From Dactylorhiza incarnata (lineage: Eukaryota > Streptophyta > Magnoliopsida > Asparagales > Orchidaceae), in NCBI GenBank assembly GCA_033032865.1, contig JAWHQI010000061.1, forward strand, positions 496,001 through 560,000: a DNA stretch of 64,000 nucleotides. Direction: 5' to 3'. Below, in pieces: positions 10,601-19,059 of this stretch (position 1 is its first letter; the number at the start of each line of letters is the position of its first letter). The notes below the pieces were generated by a model. It was not told where the DNA came from and made no database searches. It saw only the letters and a program-made list of their open reading frames with translations. Made by a program: the position numbers and the translations under genes.

Positions 10601-13600
10601 TTCGGCGTATTGACTGCCCCGGTGTCGGATCCATCGCCGTTCGCCGCCTTTCCTTTCAGATTTTGCAAAAGGAGAGATTTCAACTCCTCCATCCTCGTCT
10701 CGAAGCGTTCCTCCAGATTTTGTTGCGAGTTCTTCACGCTTGCTTCGATTGCCGCTACGGAATCCGTCAAGGTGACGTAGTTCTCCTCGATGGAGGCCAA
10801 GCGCGCCATTTCCGCCTCCGTACGGGTCACCATGGTCGCAGGAAGGAGGCTCTGATACCAAATGATAGGAACTACTAGGGCAAACTAGAAAAAGTAGAGA
10901 CTAGAGAGGAAGAAGATGGCTAGGGTTTGCTAGAAAAGAAAAATACCTGAAATAATTATGCATGCCTTCAAAAGAGGGGGGAGATGGGTATTTATGTGAA
11001 CCCTCTCCCCCTAGGGCCGGCCGGCCCCAAGTGAGGGCTGAACCGGTTCGGTTCAGCCCTCCTTCTCTTATTTAATTAATTGCGGGCTGAACCGGATGGT
11101 TCAGCCCGGTCTTTTCCCGGCGCTCCTTTTGGTCTTCTGGCGTACTTGAATCCTCGAAAGCGCATGTCGTCCGGGGGCATAACAAACAGTACCTGTATTG
11201 TTTGTGGCTTTCCACATCATCTCTCTTGAAGGTTAAAATGATCCCACAGGATTCAAATGATCTTGCTCGCTTTAGGCTTCGTTTGGAGGGGTGGTGGCGG
11301 TCGTGAACGCCGTGGTCATGAACCGCCGTTCGTGAACGCCCAATCTCACCTAAACAATTTCATGCATTTTATGCTCAAAACTAGTTTATTTTCTTTATAG
11401 CGGTCATAACTTTTGTCTTGCCAAACATACATTCTATGATAATGACGTTTTTGACTACTCACCGGAGCAAATAAGCCGCGCCAAACGAAGCCTTAGGCTT
11501 CGTTTGGCGCGGTGGCGGCGGTCGTGAACGCCCGACCTCACATAAAAAAAATTCATGCATTTTATGCTCAAAACTAGTTTATTTTCTTTATAGCGGTCAT
11601 AACCTTTGTCTTGCCAAACATACATTTTTTGACCAAACTCACCGGAGCAAATAAGCCGTGCCAAAAGAAGCCTTAATCTCTTATAAACAACATTTTTATT
11701 TCAAAAAATCATATTTATCTCAAAAAAAAATATTTTATCTAAAAGAATGATTAGGGAGATCATTTGTTATCTCTCAAACAAATAATTTTTATTTACAGAA
11801 CATCGCGCTGAATTTAAAAAAAAATCATCTTTAGAGCCAATAGAATCTCCCCACATCGCATCCCCCCCCCCCTTCTTTTTCTCTCTCCCACGTAATCTAT
11901 TACCCTCTGTTATTCCCTTCTATCCTAATTCCTAAGTCGCTCTAAGGCTCCATTTGGCGCGGTGTTTTCGCTCAGGTGAGTTTGGACAAAAACGTCACCG
12001 TCATAGAATATATGTTTGAAATGAATGCCACCAAGAAAAGAAAACTAGTTTTGAACATAAAAGTGGATTGAGTTCCTCAGGTGAGGTCGGGTGTTCATGA
12101 ACAGTTGTTCAGAACCACTGCATTCACGACCACCACCGGTCCACCGCAGTGCCAAACAGTGGGGTGTTTTTGCTCCGGTGAGCTTAGACAAAAATGCCAC
12201 CAACATAGAATGTATGTTTGGCATGACAACATATGACCGCTACGAAGAAAAGAAAATTAGTTTTGAACATCAAAATGAATGAAGTTCTTTAGGTGAGGTC
12301 GGATGTTCACGAACGGCGGTTCATAACCACCGCGTTCACGACCACTACCGCCGTGCCCAACGGAGCCTAATGCTTCGTTTGGCGCGGTGGTGGCGGTCGT
12401 GAACGTCGTGGTCATCAGCCGTCGTTCGTGAACGCTCGACCTCACCTAAAAAAATTCATGTATTTTATTCTCAAAACTAGTTTATTTTCTTTATAGCGGT
12501 CGTAACCTTTGTCTTACCAAACATACATTCTATGATAATGACGTTTTTGACCAAACTCATCGGAGCAAAAGCAAATAAGCCGCACCAAACAAAGCCTAAG
12601 TCTCTCAAAAAAAGTTAAAAACGTGTCTGGAAAAAAAGGTGATAAAACATTTTAATTATTAAATGAAAATGTCATGCAGATACTGCTGTCAATATTTATC
12701 ATTATTAACAGTTTAACACCAATCGATGTTAAAAGAAACACCAAATTGAATTTTTTTCCTTTTACATATATACATAAGTTCAGATGTATTCACAAGGTGC
12801 TAAATACAATGTGATTGAATAATTAATAAGGGAAAATATTTCTCTAAAGATGATCCGATTCAAAACTATGAAGATGAGGTAATTAATGAATATATAAAGA
12901 TTAGTTTAGCAAGAATAACATCTGAACTTCATCTCATCAGTTAAGCACAATACTTCCAAACAGATGACAAATTTGATAAAACAAAAAGATTTCGTAAGTT
13001 CTCGATCAAATGAGAATCTCACATAATGACTAAAGGCCGCATTGTTGGGATCATGAAAATTTAGATTTGAATAAGGTTCACACAAAGCTCATGGAATTCA
13101 GGTTCCAAGTAGAGGAGGTAGCAATAAGGCCTGAATTACATCACCGGCGGTAGGAAAGTGTTTGACTAACCTCCATTTTTGAGCTCTGGTGGATTAGAAA
13201 AAGGCCAAAATCTCAATTTTCAGCTTCATTTACCATCAAAGGATGGGAGCTCCATTTTTCACCAAAGTCACCGTCACCGCTCTCCTAAATGAGGCCTAAA
13301 TAAGAAATTAATCTATCATATATACTATTATGAAAGGGAGAACCACTTTCGTGCAGTGTCATTACATGAAATAGGATCTTCCCCTTTTTAGAACAGTTTT
13401 GCACTAAAGTGGTGAAACAGTGGTATTAGGCTTAAGTAGAGTACTATGAATACAACAAAGTCAGAAGTATTATAGATCTTCTGGAAGTAAAAAGTGTTTC
13501 TTCTGGAACCGATCTTTAAAAGAGACATGAGTCACACGAATGGCTCCACTTTGAATTTGTTCACAAATTAAGTGAGAGTTAGGGAGTAAATTACTGAATT

Positions 13601-16600
13601 TGAATAAAGATCCATCGTACAGATATTATCACAGTGGATAATAATAACAAATTAACTACTAATCTCAAAGTTACTAATATCAACCGATCCATATTTGGCT
13701 TCAATAAAGGATCAAGCCACAATGAAATGCTTTTTAGGACTCCAGGACACGGAATTAAAACCGAAAAGTACAAGGTAAGCACCGGCAGATGTGAGACCAT
13801 CTTTCTTACTTATAAAATCTGCATCGGAGAATGCATGAAGAGATAGAGGAGAGTAAAGATAGAGAAAAATTTCATGATCTAATGTTCCAAAGAGGTGGCA
13901 AAGTAATCTCTTAATAATAATCCAACAGTCATTAGTAGGTTGGTTCGTGAAATAAGATAGTTTGTAGTGTAAGCAATGTCATCATATCGGTGAAAGACAC
14001 TGAAAATTGCGAAAAATTATACACTGTGAGGAATTGGTGAGTGTGATGTCAGAATAAAGAATTAGTACTGCCAAGAGGAGTAACATTAGGTTTTGCATCT
14101 TGCAGGCAGATCCTATGTATATTGTTGTTGAGGCATAAATAAGTCTTGAAAGGGAGGAGCCATTTCAACTTCAAGAAAGTATGATAATGAATAATGATCC
14201 AAGGTTCTTGAGGGAGAATTTATGAACAAGTAGGCAAATGAAGTTTTTGCTCAACCAAATCATTTATTGCGGTGATAATAATGTTAACCAGCATATACCA
14301 ATAGCTAAATCATGGTGTCATCAATTTTGAAAATAAAGAGGTACATGTCATCTTGAGAATTTTTGAAACAATGGGTGGCAAGGAACTTGCGTAATTCAAG
14401 ATACCAAGCTCGAGCGAGACTCAGGTGTTGGGATCCTGCGTCCCTCACTTGAACTCATGGTGCGTTGTGCTATTTGCTTAAAGGCAATAGTAGCACCCTT
14501 TCCATAAGTTCGAACTTATGGTCCAGTTGGTGCGTTTTATCGTACAAGTGGTATCAAAGCAGGTCATGAGATCGAGGCCGGGGGGGCGTTGTATTTTCCG
14601 TAAATCAATTCACCCTTTAATTTGAGAGTTCAGCGAGATGCTGGGAGAGGGATTGTTGGGGATGAGTGATATGTCGTAAATTAGGGTGATCTGCCGTAAA
14701 TCAATCCACCTTTCAACTTGAGTGACCGGGAGATTGGGGGGTGTTGGGGTTCAGCGTCCATCACTTGAACCCATGACATGTTGTGCTATTTACTTAAAGG
14801 TAATAGTAACACATTTTTCATAAGTGTGAGCTTATGGACCAATTGTGCATGCACTTAATCCTACATCAGGGACTATTAGGCAGGCCATGACAGCATGATC
14901 ACAAAGTCTCTCATGATGGAAGGAAGAAAATAAGAAAGTGGCCCTAGCCCCAATGAAAGTCACACTTACCCAAACCTAAATCAGAGAGGAATATTAGTCT
15001 GGTCAATCTAAAACCTTTCGTAAAAGGCATCACAAAAAAGGGTAAGAACACTAAAGTAAAAAAGATGTGTTGCCAGTATATGACAAATCAGATGATGAGC
15101 ATGCTGGTTTTGATACTAGGCAGGGGACTAAAAAAAGATGTAATAAGTCAGAAGGTTATATAACTACGGATTCACTACTTCTCGACACACTAATATTTGA
15201 CATTGGTTGTCACATAGGACAAAAGATGATTATGTTATGGGCTCGCCGGAGATTGGCTAGAGGCGGAGGGATACGATGGAGCCGAAATCATGGCTGCCTA
15301 GGCGGGGTGTGCTCGGGAGGAAAAATTTACCAAAATCTCATACACATATAAGGAGAGAGACTAATTCTTACTTGTCATTATAAAACCCAAAGAGTACTTT
15401 AAATAGACTTACAAAGAGGCATAAATGTAAATAAGTCTCAACACTTGGAATTACTTAAAAATATGATATAACGACAATCAATACCTAATGAAAGATGACA
15501 TAATATAACCCTAAGGATAATAACCGACCACTAAGCCCATAACAGATTGTTGCCATGGAAAACCTTATATATGTTATTTATTAAACATGTGGTTGAATAT
15601 GTTGGTAAGGAAAGTTGGATGATCTTGTTGTGTTTTCAACTTTTCAAGTACTACTATGCATACAAGTCTAACTTGTCAGGGGCATAATATGTGTAGTCCC
15701 ATGTAACATTTTTGGCTTATCTATGTTTCTATTAGGCAAAGAAGAAGCGGCGTCAAAGTTGAGTCTTTGAACTCAAGAGTGGTTCTCTCCAACCCGGGAG
15801 TGATGCAAACAACTTTTCCATACAATTTTTGGGCTCCGTTTGGCGCGGCGTTTTTGCTCCAGTGGGTTTGGACAAAAACGCCACTGTCATAGAAAGTAAG
15901 TTTCATATGAAGACGGTTATGACCAAAACCAAAAAAAGAAAACTAGTTTTGAACATAACAACAACAACACTCAAGCCTTTATCCCACCATAGTGGGGTCG
16001 GCTATATGGATACTTTGTCGCCATTGCGCCCTATCTTTAATCATAGTCTCACTAATGCCTAAGTACATCATGTCTTTCCTTATAATTTCATTCCAAGTCT
16101 ATTTTGGTCTACCCCTCCCCTGTTTAACATGTCTAGTGACTAAAATCTTACAACGCCTAACAGGTGCCTCTAATGGTCTCCTATGTACATGTCCAAAACA
16201 TCTTAAACGAGCTTCTCGCATCTTCTCTATAATTGGCGCCGCTCCTATCTTATCCCTGATACATTCATTCCTAATTTTATCCAGTCTCGTGTGACCACAC
16301 ATCCACCCAAGCATTCTCATCTCCGCAACTCCCATTTTTTGCTCATGTACACCATTCAATGCCCAACACTCAGAACCGTAGAGCATTGCTGGTCTAATTG
16401 CAGTACGATAAACTTGCCTTTAAGTTTTAATTGTACTTTACGATCACATAAGATCCTAGACGCGCCTCTCCACTTCAACCAACCTGCTTGGATTCTATGT
16501 ATCACATCTTTATCTACAACTTCATCTTTTTGAATTATCGATCCCAGATATTTAAAGCACTCACCGCGGGAAATATCTTTGTCACCAAATTTAATGACGG

Positions 16601-18133
16601 AGACATCCGACCTTCTTGCACTGCTAAATTTAAGTTCTATATACTCCGTTTTTGTCTTGCTCAACCTAAAACCCTTCTTTTCTAAAGTGTATCGCTAAGA
16701 TTTAAGTTTCGCGTTTACACCCCCACGCGTCTCATCGACCAAAACTGTAGGAATTGAAACTGAGTATGCAGAAACAGAAAATCCCAGTTAGCACCGAAAC
16801 CAAAATGCAAAGAACTTAAGTTTATGCTATATAATATTGGGAGAAACAAGAATCCTAATTTGCAATCCTTTCTAAACAAAAAAAAAATACCAACCTGCCA
16901 TGCAACTTCAGTCTGCTGGAACTGGACAAGCTCATTCATCTTTTGATTTGCAGACAAAACCAGCAGCTGAAGCGAGTGCAGAAACAAAGAGATGGTGCAG
17001 ACTATCTCCATTGATTAGCTCCATGGGGTATCCCCTGAGGTGAACAATTAGGAGAAAGTTTCCCGGTTTGGTTTGCTACCCAAGTACGCCGCCGACGCTG
17101 GATTGACGTGCCGGATTGCTTCTGTTTCCATTTTATGGAACACGTGGAAAGAGGCGGTGGCGGTGCTGGGGTCTAGCGCCGGAAGCTCCTTCACTGAGCT
17201 TAAAAAGGCAGAATTCCAGTCGGGAGAGACAAGAATAGGGCTCAGATTAAAAGAAAATCCATGTGTTTTGGTGAATTCCAATTCCGCCGTCTATTCCTTC
17301 CAACCGAACAGGGTGAATTGAATTACTTAAGCGCAATTCCAATTCCGCCGGGGGCAAATCCATCGAACCAAACACACCCTAATTCAACATTCAGTACCCT
17401 AATTCCTCTCTTCTTTCTCATTCTCGCAGCTGTTCCTCTACCGACCCAGGCGCCCTCTGCTATTTCCAGCAAGGCTCAAACGGTTACGTTCCATCTATGG
17501 TCAACAGATCCTAACAATATATTTTACTGGCAGTAGAAAGCTCCCTATGAAGAGTATTATTCAAAAAATTAATTATTAGGCAACAAATTGAAATGTAAGA
17601 ACAATCATACAAATCATCGAACAAGAATATCTAAATTTGAATGAAGATTTATGCGATAGGTAAAAGTATTCGATTGGTTTGTGATGACCTAAAGTTGGGG
17701 CCGAGTGTACCTGGATAGTTCTGCCGAGCAGAATACGAGTGGCCTCAACATCAACCTGGTCTCCAAGGAAAGCGGGCTTGATGTAGTTGACGGACAGCTG
17801 GACGCCGGCGACGCGCTGATAGTCGGAGGCAAAGTAGGCTCCGGCGCTGGCCACACCCTCGGCCACAAACGCCGTCACGCCACCGTGCATCCGTTTGAAC
17901 GGCTCAGTCACGCGCAATACAAAATCAGCAGTTCGTATGCACTTACGTTAGTTTATGAAAAGGAGATGGGGGAATACCTGACACCAGGGTTCACTGACTG
18001 TGAGATGGCCGGTGATCTTCTCCGGCGAGAAGCTGCTGTATACGAAACCCAGGGAGTGGAGGGGTCGGTCGACATCTGCCGTTATTCTCGACAGAGTTTG
18101 CCGATCTAAGGGGGTTGAGGGAGTTCCGACCAT
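4457..18133 (-). CDS. DHNAT1: 1,4-dihydroxy-2-naphthoyl-CoA thioesterase 1-like, three exons, 13.1-kb intron
   Basis: The family is the plant hotdog-fold enzyme that hydrolyses DHNA-CoA in peroxisomes on the way to phylloquinone. Exon 1 (18133-17978) starts MVGTPSTPLDRQ and contains PLHSLGFVYSSFSPEKITG. Exon 2 (17902-17711) has the conserved HGG segment (RMHGGVTAFVAEGVAS). Exon 3 (4603-4457) begins VWEVQQWK and ends KKYAKL. Introns are 75 bp and 13,107 bp, both GT-AG and in phase 0. The joined product is 164 residues, close to the size I recall for the Arabidopsis enzyme (about 156). The terminal AKL is a PTS1 peroxisomal signal. The large intron holds a chromovirus, a TRIM, MITEs, an RTE piece and a copia remnant. 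No coding lesion is seen. Whether the intron is spliced efficiently is unknown. Confidence 0.82.
4718..4878. mobile_element. Tourist-like MITE (GGCTCCGTTTGGCGC family)
   Basis: A 161-bp element with termini GGCTCCGTTTGGCGC and GCGCCAAACGGAGCC, flanked by TAA on the left and TTA on the right. Three-base TWA targets are typical of PIF/Harbinger MITEs. It lies inside the large DHNAT1 intron. Confidence 0.75.
4879..5517. other. Intronic sequence, no recognised feature
   Basis: AT-rich intron with a CT-rich stretch around 5215-5260. I see no gene or repeat I can name. Confidence 0.5.
5518..5839 (-). repeat. 3' LTR of the chromovirus
   Basis: 322 bp with TGATAGGAAC/GGCATAACA ends. It carries the inverted motif GGGCTGAACCGG. 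In element sense there is a TATA-like CATAAATACCC. The last codons of pol lie inside this LTR. Confidence 0.93.
5731..8853 (-). CDS. Pol polyprotein: RT, RNase H, integrase, chromodomain-like tail
   Basis: 1040 codons without interruption. Reverse transcriptase covers about residues 100-300, with YRNLN, YHQIRM and the catalytic FFDDILIYS (248-256). RNase H begins with LETDSS (394-399). Integrase has an HH-CC zinc finger (H582, H589, C619, C622) and a D-D-E core at about D652, D712 and E748. After the GPY-like FYGPFCITHRVGPVAY comes a chromodomain-like VLVKWKDL segment. The frame continues through the polypurine tract and ends 36 codons into the 3' LTR. The first codon is GTG directly after a TAG stop, so this is the downstream part of a gag-pol frame rather than an independent start. 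The usual G in RSGYHQ is V here. Confidence 0.92.
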   Translation of the reverse strand: MRLTMEFTQQGKDYCLQGIRSSPLKEISVRSLQLLEEQGSPMAMVVGVETPGQTLPDIPEEIQTLLSQFEDVFWEPRGLPPARFRDHDIQLKEGAAPPNVRPYRYPYIQKAEIERSVKEMLATGIIRPSTSAFSSPIILVKKDGSWRFCVDYRNLNDSTINDKFPIPMIEELLDELHGASLFTKLDLRSVYHQIRMKTEDIHKTAFRTHDGHYEFLVMPFGLSNAPSTFQAVMNETFRPLLRRSVLIFFDDILIYSRTWEEHIEHVAQVLTILRQHQLYAKLSKCSFGQPEVEYLGHLVSAQGVRADPKKIESMVEWPRPTTVRALRGFLGLTGYYRRFVKDYGKLARPLTQLLHKESFTWHDEAERAFSALKESMTTTPVLALPDFTKEFVLETDSSEVGIGAVLMQEGRPLAYFSKALAPRTLGLSTYEKEMLAILHAVTLWRPYLLGHHFKVRTDHQSLKHFLDQRLASPLQQKWLTKLLGYDYEIVYKQGKENLVADALSRLPESTIFHLSGPLIESLDDIQREVAADPELQPIVEALSQGQPTPPGYQLVGGHLYYHGRVVIPASSTWKEIMLQEFHSSPTGGHAGVLRTLQRLRANVFWKGLRRDAQRFIQQCDVCQRQKYETTSPAGLLTPLEIPQHIWETVSMDFIDGLPRSQGKTVILVVVDKLSKYGHFLALSHPYSAETIADLFAREVVRLHGLPSSIISDRDPVFISNFWQELFRLQGTRLRMSTAHHPQTDGQTEVLNRGVETYLRCFVMDEPRSWTRWLHWAEYCYNTSFHTASRITPFEVVYGRPPPSLRSYEPGSTALSAVDRALRNRDQTLVLLRDNLRSAQDWMKLQADKHRTEQTFQVGDEVFLRLQPYRQLSVARRANQKLSPRFYGPFCITHRVGPVAYTLALPEGSRIHPTFHVSLLKKKLGAAVSVTPFLPEATTTGELRPNPEDILLFRWKKHGTEYRSEVLVKWKDLSEAHNTWVDLLEFRDFFPDFQLEDKLPLEGEGSVMPSDDMRFRRFKYARRPKGAPGKDRAEPSGSARN
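5840..5852 (-). promoter_or_regulatory. Polypurine tract of the chromovirus
   Basis: In element sense AAGGGGAGGGGAG immediately precedes the 3' LTR. It also encodes part of the pol C-terminus (PLEGEGS), so the tract is under both coding and priming constraint. Confidence 0.85.
8854..10833 (-). CDS. Gag and aspartic protease of the chromovirus
   Basis: A 659-residue frame starting at ATG (MVTRTEAEMARL). An N-terminal coiled-coil-like stretch is followed by a Gly/Pro/Gln-rich region containing the internally repeated GVGGGAAAQWG. The Retrotrans_gag core follows (MNFPKFRGGDALKWIQKAEL to FISGLKDYLRDEVHAYLP). A knuckle CFNCDEKYTRGHNC comes next, of the variant spacing seen in plant chromoviruses. 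The protease active site is FVDSGSTHNF. The frame ends RVTTD-TAG and the next codon continues the same frame into pol. In relatives a tryptophan usually sits near this position before LTM.F, so TGG to TAG is the likely lesion, though readthrough cannot be excluded. Confidence 0.9.
   Translation of the reverse strand: MVTRTEAEMARLASIEENYVTLTDSVAAIEASVKNSQQNLEERFETRMEELKSLLLQNLKGKAANGDGSDTGAVNTPNEGSTGARSSGGLSSGASGSGSGAGNPIDAARGGGAPFRPGGHPDASGLCGRDPGGREIPEPLRFGSSRPTEAAGGSWGVGGGAAAQWGVGGGAAAQWGFEQPLQGPGGLLRHGGGSGQVGGAPFGPGQHAGQPWRPQHQGFGLFRPTGANAVPLGGATEFFPPKPANAPNGGYGLANMGPGRPPGWNHGGLQGDHEQHRPLGQNGGGLGGAFQRPYMQPKLTRMNFPKFRGGDALKWIQKAELFFRYQEVPAAQWVQLTAFHLEEDAYQWTQWFLRGRAHAPWAEFIEAFSARFGPLEYEDVEASLQKLRQRGTVTEYRTEFEKLANRVTWGEQTLLSCFISGLKDYLRDEVHAYLPRSLSHAITITRIQEERYNRQRNRTATWPPAAPAAGRKDQLPPTHPTVTKLTWPEMQARREKGMCFNCDEKYTRGHNCQKIQVFMLREEDEEEDLLESVDVEALDLTEFGVSIQAMQGGSAPVILRFAGRVGKERVTIFVDSGSTHNFINPVVAAKVGHAIDREAAFQVMVADGSKLKCEGVMKGVEIRVQSYLCHTDMYLLPIRGSDMVLGVQWLRQLQRVTTD
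10846..10860 (-). promoter_or_regulatory. Primer binding site, initiator tRNA-Met type
   Basis: In element sense TGGTATCAGAGCCTC follows the 5' LTR after a 2-bp spacer. TGGTATCAGAGC is the standard complement of the plant initiator tRNA-Met 3' end. Confidence 0.9.
10863..11184 (-). repeat. 5' LTR of the chromovirus
   Basis: 322 bp, differing from the 3' LTR at three positions. It is followed on the window's right side by AACAG. Confidence 0.93.
11275..11492. mobile_element. Tourist-like MITE, first of a head-to-tail pair
   Basis: Termini GGCTTCGTTTGG and CCAAACGAAGCC, flanked by TTA on both sides. The right TTA is shared with the next copy. The interior resembles the other copies (GTGAACGCC, CAAAACTAGTTTATTTTC). 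Confidence 0.75.
11496..11672. mobile_element. Tourist-like MITE, second of a head-to-tail pair
   Basis: 177 bp with TTA on both flanks (11493-11495 and 11673-11675). It has a shorter interior than its neighbour. Confidence 0.75.
11946..12367. mobile_element. Composite of two Tourist-like MITEs
   Basis: TAA flanks (11943-11945, 12368-12370) enclose two successive degenerate monomers in the same orientation that share one junction near 12155-12165. Each carries TTTTGCTCC/GACAAAAA and TTTTGAACAT segments of the family. Confidence 0.65.
12371..12596. mobile_element. Tourist-like MITE sharing a TAA with its neighbour
   Basis: 226 bp, flanked by TAA (12368-12370) and TAA (12597-12599). Orientation is opposite to the composite next to it. 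Confidence 0.7.
12597..13469. other. AT-rich intron without a recognised feature
   Basis: I see no coding signal. A segment bounded by AGGCC-type ends near 13030-13300 could be an old MITE, but I cannot support it. Confidence 0.4.
13470..14400 (-). pseudogene. Decayed Ty1/copia reverse transcriptase-RNase H remnant
   Basis: In several minus-strand frames, broken by stops, I read copia landmarks in the expected order. First an RT-like stretch with LVYA and later SYFLEVEMA and QQQYT. Then an RNase H start FSDADF with VSWSPKKHFIVA and SFIEAKYGS (near 13840-13690). Finally ICEQIQSGAIRVTHVS (near 13560-13510). This order matches the end of a copia pol gene. No LTRs were identified. Confidence 0.6.
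14426..14865 (+). mobile_element. TRIM, a 440-bp miniature LTR retrotransposon
   Basis: Two diverged terminal repeats, 14426-14546 and 14742-14865, both start TGTTGG and end TACA. Immediately after the first is TGGTATCAAAGCAGG, a tRNA-Met-type primer site (14549-14563). Just before the second is a purine tract GAGATTGGGGGG. The element is flanked by a perfect 5-bp duplication TCAGG (14421-14425 and 14866-14870). It has no coding capacity. LTR divergence indicates an old insertion. Confidence 0.85.
14871..15831. other. Intron sequence, no recognised gene
   Basis: AT-rich with a short GC-rich patch near 15240-15310. I see no intact coding region. It could be the continuation of the copia remnant but shows no motif I recognise. 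Confidence 0.4.
15832..15958. mobile_element. Truncated Tourist-like MITE
   Basis: Starts GGCTCCGTTTGGCGCGGCG and matches the family up to TTTTGAACATAA. There it is replaced by the tail of the LINE. Confidence 0.65.
15959..16690 (-). pseudogene. 3' fragment of an RTE-type LINE
   Basis: Minus-strand frames with one shift between them encode TKTEYIELKFS, SFKYLGSIIQ-like FKYLGSIIQKDE, then YGSECWALNGVHEQKM, VAEMRMLGWMCGHTRLDKIR and RCFGHVHRRPLEAPVRR. These are the hallmark C-terminal segments of plant RTE-clade reverse transcriptases. The 3' end carries a (TTG)n tail (reverse complement of CAACAACAACA at 15959), typical of such elements. The element is 5' truncated. Confidence 0.8.
16691..17710. 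other. 5' part of the large DHNAT1 intron
   Basis: Directly downstream of exon 2 in gene sense. A MITE-like repeat of GAATTCCAATTCCGCC occurs twice (about 17272 and 17336). Minus-strand frames at 17048-17281 and 16715-17011 resemble no family I recognise. Confidence 0.4.
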
Positions 18134-19059
18134 CGCCGGCAGGCCGGTGTTTGACGCTTTGTTTTTGTAGGAGGGGAATGATTCGGTGAAGGCGAGAGTC
18201 AGAGCATGACTTTATTATGACTTCTTTTATAACTTCATGCTTATCAAGTTTTATTTTCCTTTAATTATTTTTCATGGTGGGTCCAACGGTGGGCAACAAA
18301 AAATATTTCAAAAAATAGTTTTTTTCAACTGTAAATGAAACTTCTGGCGTGCAGAAGAGGAGAAATGGCGACGAAATGACAGTGAAATGACGACGAAATG
18401 GAGCTTCTGGCATGCAGGTAATCCATCCAAAGTTGCACGGAATGAAAAGATTGAAAATAAGAACTTGAAATAATGGAACATTTCAAGAGTTTGGAATGAA
18501 TCAGAAGATCGGAGAGGAAGTACCTAGCCGACGACGAAAATGGTGAAGCGGCGATGCGGCGAAATGGTGAGAGACCGAGAACTCAGCCGTAGAAATGGAA
18601 AATGGCGCACCGGTGATGAGGCGAAGTGGCGTGAGGCGGCGGAAATGGCGAAATGGCATCGAGCTCAGAGGAGGAAATGACGAACTGGCGGGGAAACGGC
18701 GAGAGCGAAACACATAATCGCGGAAATGAGAGAGGCGGAATGAAAATTAGGGGTTTATCGGGGCTGCCTTTAACATTGGATTTCAGCGGAATGGCGTGGT
18801 GTTTTAATTTTTGGTTTGGTGTGCATATAGCCATTATAGGTGTGCATTTAACATCACCCTTTTTATATGGTTAACCGCAACCCGACACCTCCTTCCTTCT
18901 GCTGAAGCCGCCGGCCTTCTTCCTCCCCTCAAGCGAGGAAGGCCGCTGGATACATTGACCATCCCGAGTATGATTTTTGGAAGGAGGAAGGTCTGCAGTG
19001 TTTGCCTATGCTTCTCCCAATGTGCCGCCGCTGCTTTTTTAGATGGGAGCATAGGAAGA
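18134..19059. other. Upstream region of DHNAT1, no recognised gene
   Basis: Presumably contains the promoter of the minus-strand thioesterase. CTTCTGGCGTGCAG and CTTCTGGCATGCAG occur near 18340 and 18404, and CGGCGAAATGG-like words recur at 18360-18660. I cannot assign these. Confidence 0.4.

Larger units (their letters stand above)
5518..11184 (-). mobile_element. Young Ty3/gypsy chromovirus in the DHNAT1 intron
   Basis: A complete 5667-bp element on the minus strand: 5' LTR (11184-10863), PBS, gag-protease, pol, PPT and 3' LTR (5839-5518). Flanks are AACAA on the left and AACAG on the right, a 5-bp duplication with one mismatch. The LTRs are each 322 bp and differ at three positions, so the insertion is recent. 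One in-frame TAG at 8856-8854 separates gag-protease from pol. The chromodomain-like C-terminus places it among chromoviruses. The exact clade is not decided. Confidence 0.92.

Noticed and set aside
9814..10878. 354-codon plus-strand frame opposite gag, as a possible antisense gene
   Set aside because: It is the complement of GC-rich gag coding sequence, has no TATA or introns, and carries no recognisable domain.
17048..17281. 77-codon minus-strand frame as a host exon downstream of DHNAT1 exon 2
   Set aside because: It does not continue the hotdog fold, and exon 3 at 4603 does so in phase. I cannot relate this frame to any family.
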